Source: JALTBU01 sp964410645
GTDB lineage: Bacteria; Campylobacterota; Campylobacteria; Campylobacterales; Nautiliaceae
Length of the DNA stretch: 7,349 bases
Assembly: GCA_964410645.1 (NCBI GenBank)
Contig: CAYPHV010000053.1
Span: 1-7,349, forward strand
Direction: 5' to 3'
A model generated the notes under the pieces. It saw only the letters and a program-made list of their open reading frames with translations. It did not search any database and was not told the origin of the DNA. Shown here piece after piece: positions 1 through 5,781 of this stretch. Both the position numbers and the translations under genes were made by a program. How positions within the stretch are numbered: position 1 is the first letter of the stretch; every line of letters starts with the position of its first letter.

Positions 1-50
1 CCAATGCTTCAATAGGCGAAATCGATCCCTCCCGCAGGCGATTCCTTCAC
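1..50. other. GC-rich island at window edge, possibly one end of an unidentified structured RNA
   Basis: About 54% of these 50 bases are G or C, against well under 25% in the following 70 bases; the only other stretch here with such a composition is the tRNA gene. In a low-GC genome such islands are usually structural RNA genes. The pentamer GGCGA occurs twice (15-19 and 37-41), and AATCG near 20 can pair with CGATT at 39-43, giving a small potential stem. On the minus strand a TATAAA hexamer lies just upstream, so an RNA could start near 50 and run leftward out of the window. I could not match it to rRNA, tRNA, tmRNA, RNase P RNA or SRP RNA. Short peptide frames cross it on both strands, so the end of a gene with unusual composition is the alternative. 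Confidence 0.3.
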
Positions 51-52
51 TT

Positions 53-72
53 TTATAAAAATATTTTTATAA
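53..72. repeat. 20-bp perfect A/T palindrome
   Basis: The bases from 53 to 72 read identically on both strands and are entirely A and T, centred on ATAT between 61 and 64. It lies between the GC-rich island and the tRNA gene. It may be a TATA-type promoter core for whatever occupies the left edge, or a weak hairpin downstream of the tRNA. In sequence this AT-rich such a palindrome can also arise by chance, so no role is assigned. Confidence 0.35.
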
Positions 73-122
73 TTTAAACGTTATTTATTTAAAGGCGAAT
101 AAAAAGTAATTATTAACCTATT

Positions 123-196
123 TGGGCGGTACTGGACTTGAACCAGTGACCCCTGGCATGTCAAGCAAGTACTCTAACCATCTGAGCTAACCGCCC
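123..196 (-). tRNA. tRNA-Val (anticodon GAC)
   Basis: The minus strand folds into a standard 74-nt cloverleaf that decodes valine codons GUC and GUU. It has a perfect 7-bp acceptor stem (GGGCGGT with ACCGCCC), a D arm GCTC/GAGT with GG in the loop, an anticodon loop TTGACAT with GAC at 162-160, and a T arm ACTGG/CCAGT with loop TTCAAGT. The discriminator base is A, as expected for valine, and A35, C36 and A73 are all present. The anticodon stem CTTGC/GCCAG contains one mismatch, U29 against C41 (window positions 167 and 155). The 3' CCA is not encoded (the next bases are AAT), so CCA must be added by tRNA nucleotidyltransferase. A TATATG hexamer at 215-210 on the minus strand is a possible -10 element. 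The gene is divergent from the J-domain gene. Confidence 0.93.
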
Positions 197-240
197 GAAA
201 TACAGAAAACATATAAAGATCAAACGCGATATAATTGAGA
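197..240. promoter_or_regulatory. Putative divergent promoter region between tRNA-Val and the J-domain gene
   Basis: This short AT-rich stretch must hold the promoter for the minus-strand tRNA. A TATATG hexamer at 215-210 on that strand sits 13 nt before the mature tRNA end, a reasonable -10 position. On the plus strand a perfect TATAAT lies at 230-235. If that were the J-domain gene's -10 box, transcription would start near 242 and translation would have to begin still further in. No good -35 match is visible for either, which is usual for sigma-70 promoters of Campylobacterota. The assignment rests on motif position only. Confidence 0.3.
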
Positions 241-812
241 TTTCAATATTAAATTATAAAAAAAACATATTAATTAATGTTAAAGAATATCAGATAACTT
301 TTGATGAAAATGCAATTTATATAAATATAAAAAAACTTTCTTCCAAAGAATTAGAAATTGTTTTTGCCAATCCGAAAAAAAGTGTATTTAATTATATAAA
401 AGGGCTTTTTTTACTGGATTTACTGAATTTAACAGATGATACATTAACAATTACGTTCAATCAGGAAACAAAAGCCGTTATAAATGCTTTGATTTCAAAA
501 ACGTCTATAATGGGATACAAAGTAATATTCAATGTACGCAAAAATGAATTCGAATATACAAAACAATTTAATGTCGAGGGCTCTTTGAAAGAATATCTGA
601 CAAAAATCAGAAATGCCTTGGAATTGTTTGGAGCGGATAATATATATCAGTTTGATAAAATAAAAAAAGAATATAAAAGAATTGCTAAAAAATATCATCC
701 GGATTTACATAGAAACAAACCTGAACTTATACAAAAAATATATGGTAAAAAATTTAGAAGAGTAAAAGAGAGTTATGAATTGTTGGAAGAATATTATAAA
801 TCTAAAAAATAA
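234..812 (+). CDS. C-terminal J-domain (DnaJ-like) protein; start codon uncertain
   Basis: The last 60 or so residues resemble a J domain, the module by which co-chaperones stimulate the ATPase of DnaK/Hsp70: basic helix II (EYKRIAKKYHPDLH), the invariant HPD triplet at 696-704, and helix III (KKFRRVKESYELLEEYY). No G/F-rich or zinc-finger region is present, so it is not DnaJ itself. The first start codon of usual type is TTG at 489, which lacks a convincing ribosome site. The same frame is open back to a stop at 183-185, and its roughly 85 extra codons read as ordinary protein that includes a FNYIKGLFLLDLL segment. I therefore place the start near ATA 231 or ATT 234, giving about 192 residues; AAAGA at 215-219 is a weak ribosome site. 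Non-AUG initiation, a sequence error, or loss of the start codon are all possible. The N-terminal part is not recognised. Its stop directly abuts the stop of radA. The J domain and the frame are fairly sure; the start is not. Confidence 0.7.
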   Translation: MEISILNYKKNILINVKEYQITFDENAIYINIKKLSSKELEIVFANPKKSVFNYIKGLFLLDLLNLTDDTLTITFNQETKAVINALISKTSIMGYKVIFNVRKNEFEYTKQFNVEGSLKEYLTKIRNALELFGADNIYQFDKIKKEYKRIAKKYHPDLHRNKPELIQKIYGKKFRRVKESYELLEEYYKSKK

Positions 813-2114
813 CTACATCCATTCAAGCAATTTTTCTACTTCTTTGACTTCATAACATTTAATATATTCTTCAAGAGGCAAGGCCGGGACTATTGCTTTT
901 TTAAATCCCAAAGAGGAGGCCTCTTTAACTCTTAAATCAATTCCCGGGACTTCTCTTATATCACCGACCAGGCTTACTTCGCCGATAAATACTGTTTCTT
1001 TGCTTATAGGTCTGTTTCTAAAAGAGCTTACAATTGCGGCAATAATAGCCAAATCTGCCGCTGTCTCCGTTATTTTTATTCCTCCTGTAACATTTACAAA
1101 AACATCATACTGATTAAGGGGAAGATTAAGCTTTTTTTCAAGTAGGGCTAGAATCATATTAAGTCTGGTTAAATCGAATCCGGTTGCACTTCTTTTAGGG
1201 ACTCCGTAGCTTTCACTGACAAGTGCCTGAACTTCAATGACAATAGGGCGTGTTCCTTCTAAAATTACGGTTATAGCGCTTCCAGGGAGTGCTTTTTTGC
1301 TAAAGAATGATTTGTTTTTTGCGCTTACAAGTCCGTGTTTTGTCATTTCAAAAATACCTATTTCGCTGGTTGAGCCGAATCTGTTTTTAAAGGCTCTTAA
1401 TATTCTGAGTTCTCTGCTTGCGTCACCTTCAAAATATAAAACGGTATCCACCATATGCTCGAGTACTCTAGGTCCTGCGATTGACCCTTCTTTTGTGATA
1501 TGGCCTACTATGAAAACAGGGGTTTTTGTTGTTTTTGCCATTCTCATAAGAGAAAATGTAGCTTCTCTGACTTGAGAAACGCTTCCAGGGGCTGAGGTTA
1601 AATTTTCTGAATATATTGTCTGGATTGAATCAATTATAACAAGATCATAACCTTTTTTTATTTCTTCAAGAATATTTTCTACAACAATTTCAGGCATTAA
1701 ATAAAGATTATTGTTTGTTATTCCAAGTCTTCCAGCTCTTATTTTAATTTGACCCGGACTTTCTTCTCCGGCTACATATAAAACTTTTTTATTTAGAGTT
1801 CCTGCCAGTTTCAGCATTAAGGTGGATTTTCCGATGCCCGGGCTGCCTCCGATTAGAATCAAGCTTCCTGGGACTATACCGCCTCCTAAAACCAGATCAA
1901 GCTCACTGTCTAAAGAAGAAAATCTTTCGATTTCTTCTTTTTCTATTTCATCCAATTTTAAAATTTTTGACGGTTTAGCCGAAGATTTTTTGGTTTTTTC
2001 TTCCGACACTTCTATAAAACTGTCCCAACTGCCGCATTCCGGGCATTTTCCAAGCCATTTTGCGCTTCTGTATCCACATTCCACACATTCAAAAACATTT
2101 TTTTTCTTAGCCAT
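813..2114 (-). CDS. radA: DNA repair ATPase RadA (Sms)
   Basis: RadA is a RecA-like, DnaB-like hexameric ATPase that drives branch migration of recombination intermediates and helps repair stalled forks. The 433-residue product is near the usual length and complete. An N-terminal zinc finger has C10-x2-C13 and C24-x2-C27. The ATPase core has Walker A GGSPGIGKST at 89-98, Walker B LVIIDSIQT at 158-166, and the RadA signature KNRFG at 243-247. The last 150 residues form the Lon-protease-like domain (GGIKITETAADLAI, then FIGEVSLVGDIR), which is non-proteolytic in this family. ATG at 2114 overlaps the stop of the upstream small membrane gene in ATGGCTAA, with GGAAAG about 8 nt before it as ribosome site. 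It is the last gene of the lipoprotein-ftsY-orf80-radA block and converges on the J-domain gene with no spacer. Confidence 0.97.
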   Translation of the reverse strand: MAKKKNVFECVECGYRSAKWLGKCPECGSWDSFIEVSEEKTKKSSAKPSKILKLDEIEKEEIERFSSLDSELDLVLGGGIVPGSLILIGGSPGIGKSTLMLKLAGTLNKKVLYVAGEESPGQIKIRAGRLGITNNNLYLMPEIVVENILEEIKKGYDLVIIDSIQTIYSENLTSAPGSVSQVREATFSLMRMAKTTKTPVFIVGHITKEGSIAGPRVLEHMVDTVLYFEGDASRELRILRAFKNRFGSTSEIGIFEMTKHGLVSAKNKSFFSKKALPGSAITVILEGTRPIVIEVQALVSESYGVPKRSATGFDLTRLNMILALLEKKLNLPLNQYDVFVNVTGGIKITETAADLAIIAAIVSSFRNRPISKETVFIGEVSLVGDIREVPGIDLRVKEASSLGFKKAIVPALPLEEYIKCYEVKEVEKLLEWM

Positions 2115-2349
2115 TGCTGTAGCTTTCCAATATTGAATTATAATTTTGTATTGAATTTATATTCGATGTTAAAAGAAGCTGGATAACTCTCCATACTATA
2201 ATTGCCAGTATAAGTAAAAAAATATAGATAGCAATAAGCCATAAGTGCTTTTTTAAATCTATTTTGTCGTCTTTAAATCTTATAAATACAATAAAAATAA
2301 ACAATGAAATAATTACAATACTTCCAAAATAAAAAATTAAATTACTCAC
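2107..2349 (-). CDS. Small two-helix membrane protein between ftsY and radA
   Basis: This 80-residue protein has two strongly hydrophobic segments, about 4-23 and 36-60, joined by a charged linker (RFKDDKIDLKKH). The positive-inside rule places the linker in the cytoplasm and both ends outside. The C-terminal 20 residues are polar, rich in Ser and Asn. I recognise no family or catalytic motif. The start is GTG at 2349 inside the end of ftsY (GTGAGTAA, 8-bp overlap), with AAAAGG about 8 nt upstream; the stop overlaps the radA ATG by 8 bp in the same manner. These paired overlaps make it very likely a real, translated and coupled gene. Position next to the SRP receptor is suggestive but does not assign a function. 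Confidence 0.85.
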   Translation of the reverse strand: MSNLIFYFGSIVIISLFIFIVFIRFKDDKIDLKKHLWLIAIYIFLLILAIIVWRVIQLLLTSNINSIQNYNSILESYSNG

Positions 2350-3214
2350 TATATAAACCTTTTAGTATACCGTCTATATATTCTTTTTTATCAAATTCCA
2401 CCAAATTTTCAGGTTTTTCTCCCACTCCTACAAAATAAATAGGAAGTTTGAGTTCGTTTACTATACTAAATAGGCTTCCCCCTTTTGCACTTCCGTCAAG
2501 TTTGGTGATAATAATTCCGTCGATGCCAACAGTTTCATTGAATGCTTTAGCCTGATTTATTGCACTGCTTCCCTGAGTTCCGTCAATTATCAAAATTTTT
2601 TTTTGAGGGGCGTTTGCATAAGCTTTTTTTGCTACATTTACTATTTTTTTAAGCTCATTTTGTAAATTTATTTTATTGTGCAGTCTCCCGGCGGTATCAA
2701 TTAATACTATATCTGTGTTTTTTGCTTTTGCTTTTGAAATAGTGTCAAAAGTTACTGCTGCGGGATCGTGATTTTGTTTGGTTTTAACTATTGGGATGTC
2801 TAAAATGTCGGCCCATTGGCTCAATTGTTCAATTGCCGCGGCTCTAAATGTATCAGCTGCTCCTAAAATAACAGAATATCCCTCATTTTTAAATTTATAT
2901 GCAAGTTTTGCGATAGTTGTTGTTTTTCCTGCTCCGTTTACTCCGATAATTAAAAATACATAAGGTTTATCGTTTATTTCAATTTTGTTTTCAGGCACAT
3001 TAAAAATTTTTTCAAGTTCTTTTTTTAATTTTTCTTGGCTTACCTCATTTGGGAGTTTGTTTATTATTTTTTCTACCAATTCATAATCTATGTCAGCTTC
3101 TATTAATGCCTCTTCCAAGATTTCTTTTTTTAATTTTTCTTTTTTTTGGGCTCCTACGACTTTTTTTACGGCTTCGTTTGTTTTCGTGAGTGCTTTTTTA
3201 AAAATGTTAAACAT
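2342..3214 (-). CDS. ftsY: Signal recognition particle receptor FtsY
   Basis: FtsY is the membrane-associated SRP GTPase that receives ribosome-SRP complexes from Ffh and passes them to the Sec translocon. At 290 residues it is a short form: a helical N domain (about 1-80) is followed directly by the NG GTPase, with no long acidic A domain as in E. coli; a basic N-terminal helix (FNIFKKALTKTNEAVKKVV) may bind membrane. GTPase motifs are in order: G1 GVNGAGKTTT 91-100, DTFRAAA 121-127, G3 DTAGR 173-177, a DGTQG element 211-215 where many FtsY proteins have DATTGQ, and G4 TKLDG 237-241, then GVGEKPENLVEFD. The start ATG at 3214 directly follows the stop of the upstream lipoprotein gene (TTTTAAATG), with AAGGA as ribosome site. 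It is clearly FtsY rather than Ffh: there is no M domain. Confidence 0.97.
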   Translation of the reverse strand: MFNIFKKALTKTNEAVKKVVGAQKKEKLKKEILEEALIEADIDYELVEKIINKLPNEVSQEKLKKELEKIFNVPENKIEINDKPYVFLIIGVNGAGKTTTIAKLAYKFKNEGYSVILGAADTFRAAAIEQLSQWADILDIPIVKTKQNHDPAAVTFDTISKAKAKNTDIVLIDTAGRLHNKINLQNELKKIVNVAKKAYANAPQKKILIIDGTQGSSAINQAKAFNETVGIDGIIITKLDGSAKGGSLFSIVNELKLPIYFVGVGEKPENLVEFDKKEYIDGILKGLYSE

Positions 3215-3637
3215 TTAAAATCCTTCGGCTTTTAATATTTCATACGGTGTGAAGTTTTCATATTTTACAGTTTTATTACTTTCAATTACGATAATTGTGG
3301 GATATATGCTGATTTTGAAATAATTTTTTAAAAAATTATTATCGGTTACATAATATCTGACGTTTAATTTATTTAAAATTCTTTTTTCTTCGCCGCTATA
3401 GAATGATTTATCTGTGAATAATAATATCATTCTTTTTTTTGGGTAAATTAATTTGGAATTTTCGAAACTTAAATTAAAATCTTTATCTTTAACGATAATA
3501 AGATTTGTTTTTTTATTTTGGGTTGTTTTTTTGCTTTTTTGTGTTAATTTTGTTACATTAGTATCGTTGTTGCTGTGAGTGTGGTTATTGCATCCTGTTA
3601 AAAACAGTGCAAATAGAAAAATATACAAAAATTTCAT
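3215..3637 (-). CDS. Thioredoxin-fold lipoprotein lacking the CxxC site
   Basis: The 140-residue product starts with a lipoprotein signal peptide: basic MK, a hydrophobic core, and lipobox LTGC with the lipidated Cys at 16. A Lys/Asn/Thr-rich tether (about 17-45) leads to a small domain resembling a thioredoxin/TlpA fold: strand RMILLFTD (69-76), a helix, strand VRYYVTD, then KISIYPTIIVIE, where P113 fits the cis-proline of thioredoxins. Where WCxxC would be expected the sequence reads DKSFYSGE, and Cys16 is the only cysteine, so thiol-disulfide exchange is impossible. It may act as a binding or scaffold protein in the periplasm; this is inference. From memory, Campylobacter has a thioredoxin-like lipoprotein at the same place beside ftsY. 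ATG at 3637 follows AAAGGA. It is the first gene of the ftsY-radA block; the fold call is moderate, the lipoprotein call strong. Confidence 0.82.
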   Translation of the reverse strand: MKFLYIFLFALFLTGCNNHTHSNNDTNVTKLTQKSKKTTQNKKTNLIIVKDKDFNLSFENSKLIYPKKRMILLFTDKSFYSGEEKRILNKLNVRYYVTDNNFLKNYFKISIYPTIIVIESNKTVKYENFTPYEILKAEGF

Positions 3638-3676
3638 TTGTTTCCTTTGTAAAATTTTATCAAAAGGCCTGCAAAA
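3638..3676. promoter_or_regulatory. 39-bp divergent intergenic region with symmetric -10-like core
   Basis: This is the whole space between the lipoprotein-ftsY-radA block and the cyclo-ligase-rny block. Its centre, 3650-3659, is the perfect palindrome TAAAATTTTA, which presents a TAAAAT -10-like hexamer to each strand. Ribosome sites flank it on either side: AAAGGA on the minus strand (3648-3643) and AAAAGG on the plus strand (3662-3667). If both hexamers are used, each transcript would have a leader of only some 10-15 nt. No -35 is evident. The promoters could instead lie within the neighbouring coding sequences. Confidence 0.4.
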
Positions 3677-4300
3677 ATGGAAAATAAAAACGTTAAAAAC
3701 GATTTTAGAAAATTTTGTTTAAATACTAAAAAATTTAATAAATATTTTTTTTCAAAAACAATAGGCAGACAATTATACAATATTGCAAAGCAATATAAAA
3801 GGATACTTTGCTTTATACCTCTAAAAAATGAGGTTGAAATACACTGGGTATTAAAAAAGCTAAGAAGAGAAAAAAAAGAAATTTTTGTTCCGTTTATGCA
3901 AGATTTAAGCTTTAAAATGGTAAAATATGGTTTGCCTTTGAAAAAGAAAAAATTTTCGATTCTTGAACCTTTCAATAAAAACAAAACATTATCAAAAGTC
4001 GATCTTGCTATCGTTCCAATTGTAGGAATGGATAAATCATTCAAAAGAGTTGGTTTTGGCAAAGGAATGTATGACAGATTTTTTGCCGGACTTTCCTATA
4101 AGCCAAAAATAATTTTTGTGCAGTTAAAACCCTGTATATCCAAAGATATTGCAACCGATGTCTTTGATATAAAAGGTGATGAATATATAAGTTTTAAAAT
4201 AAGGAGTAAAAATGGCGATAATAGAATTAATTCTCATTTCTTTTATATCTGCTCTAGGGGCGTATGTTTTAACAAAAAAAATAGACAAGGCGAATTATGA
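3677..4300 (+). CDS. 5-formyltetrahydrofolate cyclo-ligase family protein with C-terminal overrun into rny
   Basis: The family (5-FCL/MTHFS, YgfA in E. coli) uses ATP to convert 5-formyltetrahydrofolate to 5,10-methenyltetrahydrofolate, returning the stored cofactor to one-carbon metabolism in the cytoplasm. Supporting features are an N-terminal basic segment (KNDFRKFCL), the strand-helix pattern around ILCFIPLKNEVE (43-54), LAIVPIVGMD (110-119), and the signature RVGFGKGMYDRF at 124-135, equivalent to RLGYGGGYYDR elsewhere. The family fold normally ends near DVFDIKGDEYIS (161-172). The remaining 35 residues are not family-like, and the last 89 nt lie out of frame inside rny, so this tail is probably an accident of a missing stop. 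ATG 3677 has AAAAGG 9 nt upstream. It heads the plus-strand block. Activity is inferred from the family; the Lys within GKG is a departure from the usual Gly-rich motif. Confidence 0.88.
   Translation: MENKNVKNDFRKFCLNTKKFNKYFFSKTIGRQLYNIAKQYKRILCFIPLKNEVEIHWVLKKLRREKKEIFVPFMQDLSFKMVKYGLPLKKKKFSILEPFNKNKTLSKVDLAIVPIVGMDKSFKRVGFGKGMYDRFFAGLSYKPKIIFVQLKPCISKDIATDVFDIKGDEYISFKIRSKNGDNRINSHFFYICSRGVCFNKKNRQGEL
4201..4206 (+). promoter_or_regulatory. Ribosome binding site of rny
   Basis: AAGGAG lies 5 nt before the ATG at 4212 and is the strongest Shine-Dalgarno match in the window. It fixes the rny start even though the upstream reading frame continues for 89 nt past it, and suggests that rny is initiated independently rather than only by coupling. 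Confidence 0.85.
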
Positions 4301-5780
4301 AATATATTTGACCCAGGCAAAAGCTAAAGCAAAAGCAATTGAACATGAAGCTGAAAAATTTCTTGAACATTCCAAAACTAAGGCTAAAGAGGCCGAAATT
4401 GAAGCTAAAAATTCTTATGAATTAAAAAAATTGGAGCTTCAAAAAGAGTATGAAAATAAAATTAATGAAATCTTAAAAAAAGAAAATGATATTGAAATTA
4501 TGATTGAATCTCAGACAAAAAAAGAAAAAGAATCTAAAAAATTGATCAATAAATTGCAAAAAGAAGAAATTTTACTGGATAAACAAAAAAATATTTATCA
4601 ACAAAAACTAAATGAAATTCAGCATGTTTTAGAAAATTCTGCCGGACTTACAAAAAACGAGGCAAAAAAAATATTGCTTAAAAAAACAGAAGAATCTTTG
4701 AAAGAAGACAGTGCGCATTTAACAAGAAAAATTCTTAAAGAAGCTGAAGATAATGCTCAAAAAAAGGCAGAGTTTATACTGGCACAGGCTACAACAAGAT
4801 ATGCCGGGGATTTTGCAGGGGAAAGACTTATAAATATTGTATCTATAGGTGATGATGAAATGAAAGGAAGGATTATTGGAAAAGAAGGGAAAAATATAAA
4901 AGTATTGGAAATGGTAACCGGTTGTGATATTATTATTGATGAAACGCCGGGAATTATTACTGTTAGCAGTTTCAATATTTATAGACGTCAAATTGCTGTT
5001 GAAACCATAAAAAGACTTGTAGAAGACGGAAGAATTCATCCGGCAAGAATTGAAGAAGTATATCAAAAAGTGCAAGGGGAATTTGAAAAAAAAGTTGAAA
5101 AAGAAGGCGAAGATATTTTAGTTGATTTAGGGCTTGTAAGTGCAGGTATCCATCCTGAAATCGTAAAACTTATAGGAAGACTTAAATATCGTGCGAGTTA
5201 TGGTCAAAACGCTTTGGCGCATTCTTTGGAAGTGGCACATTTGGCCGGTATTATGGCGGCTGAAATGGGAGGAGACGAAACAATGGCGAAAAGGGCAGGG
5301 CTTTTGCATGACATAGGAAAAGCTCTGACACATGATTTTGGAGGCGACCATGTTAGTTTGGGATATGATATATGCAAGCGTTATAAAGAACCGGAAATTG
5401 TTTTGAATGCTATAAAAGCTCATCACGGGCAAGAAGAGCCCAAAACAATCGAAGCCGCAGCTGTATGCAGTGCTGATGTACTTTCCGCCGCAAGACCGGG
5501 AGCCAGAAGAGAAGTGCTCGAGGCGTTTTTGAAAAGAGTAGAATCGCTTGAAAATATTGCAACAGGTTTTGATGGGGTAATAAAAGCATATGCACTTAAT
5601 GCTGGACGGGAAATAAGAGTAATCGTGGAAGCTGATATTATAAATGATGATGAAGCTTATCTTTTGGCAAGAGATATTGCAAGAAAAATCGAAAAAAATG
5701 TAAATTTTCCAGGTGAAATAAAAGTCAATGTAATAAGAGAAAAAAGAGCTGTTGATTACGCTTGTGCCAAAGCATGCTAA
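4212..5780 (+). CDS. rny: Ribonuclease Y
   Basis: RNase Y is a membrane-anchored endoribonuclease that starts mRNA decay in bacteria lacking RNase E. The 522-residue protein is full length. Residues 3-20 form the N-terminal membrane anchor; about 25-190 is a long Lys/Glu/Ala-rich coiled coil (QAKAKAKAIEHEAEKF and onward); the KH RNA-binding domain has GRIIGKEGKNIK at 219-230; the metal-dependent HD domain has H337, the H366-D367 pair in LLHDIGK, H404-H405 in KAHHGQ and D422 in SADVLSAARPGARRE. The C-terminal region GEIKVNVIREKRAVDYA is typical, but the protein ends in CAKAC, two cysteines where homologues usually stop soon after DYA. ATG 4212 has AAGGAG 5 nt upstream. The cyclo-ligase frame overlaps its first 89 nt, and the downstream hydrolase starts 1 nt after its stop. 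Confidence 0.97.
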   Translation: MAIIELILISFISALGAYVLTKKIDKANYEIYLTQAKAKAKAIEHEAEKFLEHSKTKAKEAEIEAKNSYELKKLELQKEYENKINEILKKENDIEIMIESQTKKEKESKKLINKLQKEEILLDKQKNIYQQKLNEIQHVLENSAGLTKNEAKKILLKKTEESLKEDSAHLTRKILKEAEDNAQKKAEFILAQATTRYAGDFAGERLINIVSIGDDEMKGRIIGKEGKNIKVLEMVTGCDIIIDETPGIITVSSFNIYRRQIAVETIKRLVEDGRIHPARIEEVYQKVQGEFEKKVEKEGEDILVDLGLVSAGIHPEIVKLIGRLKYRASYGQNALAHSLEVAHLAGIMAAEMGGDETMAKRAGLLHDIGKALTHDFGGDHVSLGYDICKRYKEPEIVLNAIKAHHGQEEPKTIEAAAVCSADVLSAARPGARREVLEAFLKRVESLENIATGFDGVIKAYALNAGREIRVIVEADIINDDEAYLLARDIARKIEKNVNFPGEIKVNVIREKRAVDYACAKAC

Positions 5781-5781
5781 G

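Noticed and set aside
1..122. CRISPR array or tandem second tRNA at the left edge
   Set aside because: Only partial GGCGA repetition is seen, with no regular repeat-spacer pattern, and no cloverleaf could be built from 1-60 on either strand.
495..698. Minus-strand frame opposite the J-domain gene
   Set aside because: Phe/Ile/Tyr-rich shadow of a Lys-rich gene; it lies antisense to the HPD-containing domain.
489..812. 107-residue version of the J-domain protein starting at TTG 489
   Set aside because: No ribosome site precedes it and the frame stays open for about 100 codons upstream, so it is very probably an internal start.
1237..1575. Plus-strand frame inside radA, with another at 1822-2136
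   Set aside because: Both are antisense to conserved radA domains and have no family resemblance or credible start context.
813..3637. A new defence or mobile system within the minus-strand block
   Set aside because: The genes are ftsY, radA, a lipoprotein and a small membrane protein in housekeeping order; no transposase, integrase, toxin-antitoxin or flanking repeats are visible.
3634..4062. 142-residue minus-strand frame opposite the cyclo-ligase gene
   Set aside because: It is antisense to a gene with recognisable family motifs, and its Phe/Leu/Ser-rich product is the usual shadow of Lys-rich coding DNA.
4719..5075. Minus-strand frames inside rny, also 4757-4975, 5127-5432 and 5410-5595
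   Set aside because: All lie opposite the KH and HD domain coding sequence of rny and their products are low-complexity shadows.
5752..5781. Extended start of the MBL hydrolase at TTG 5752
   Set aside because: The added ten residues overlap the rny C-terminus, while ATG 5782 gives the normal family N-terminus.
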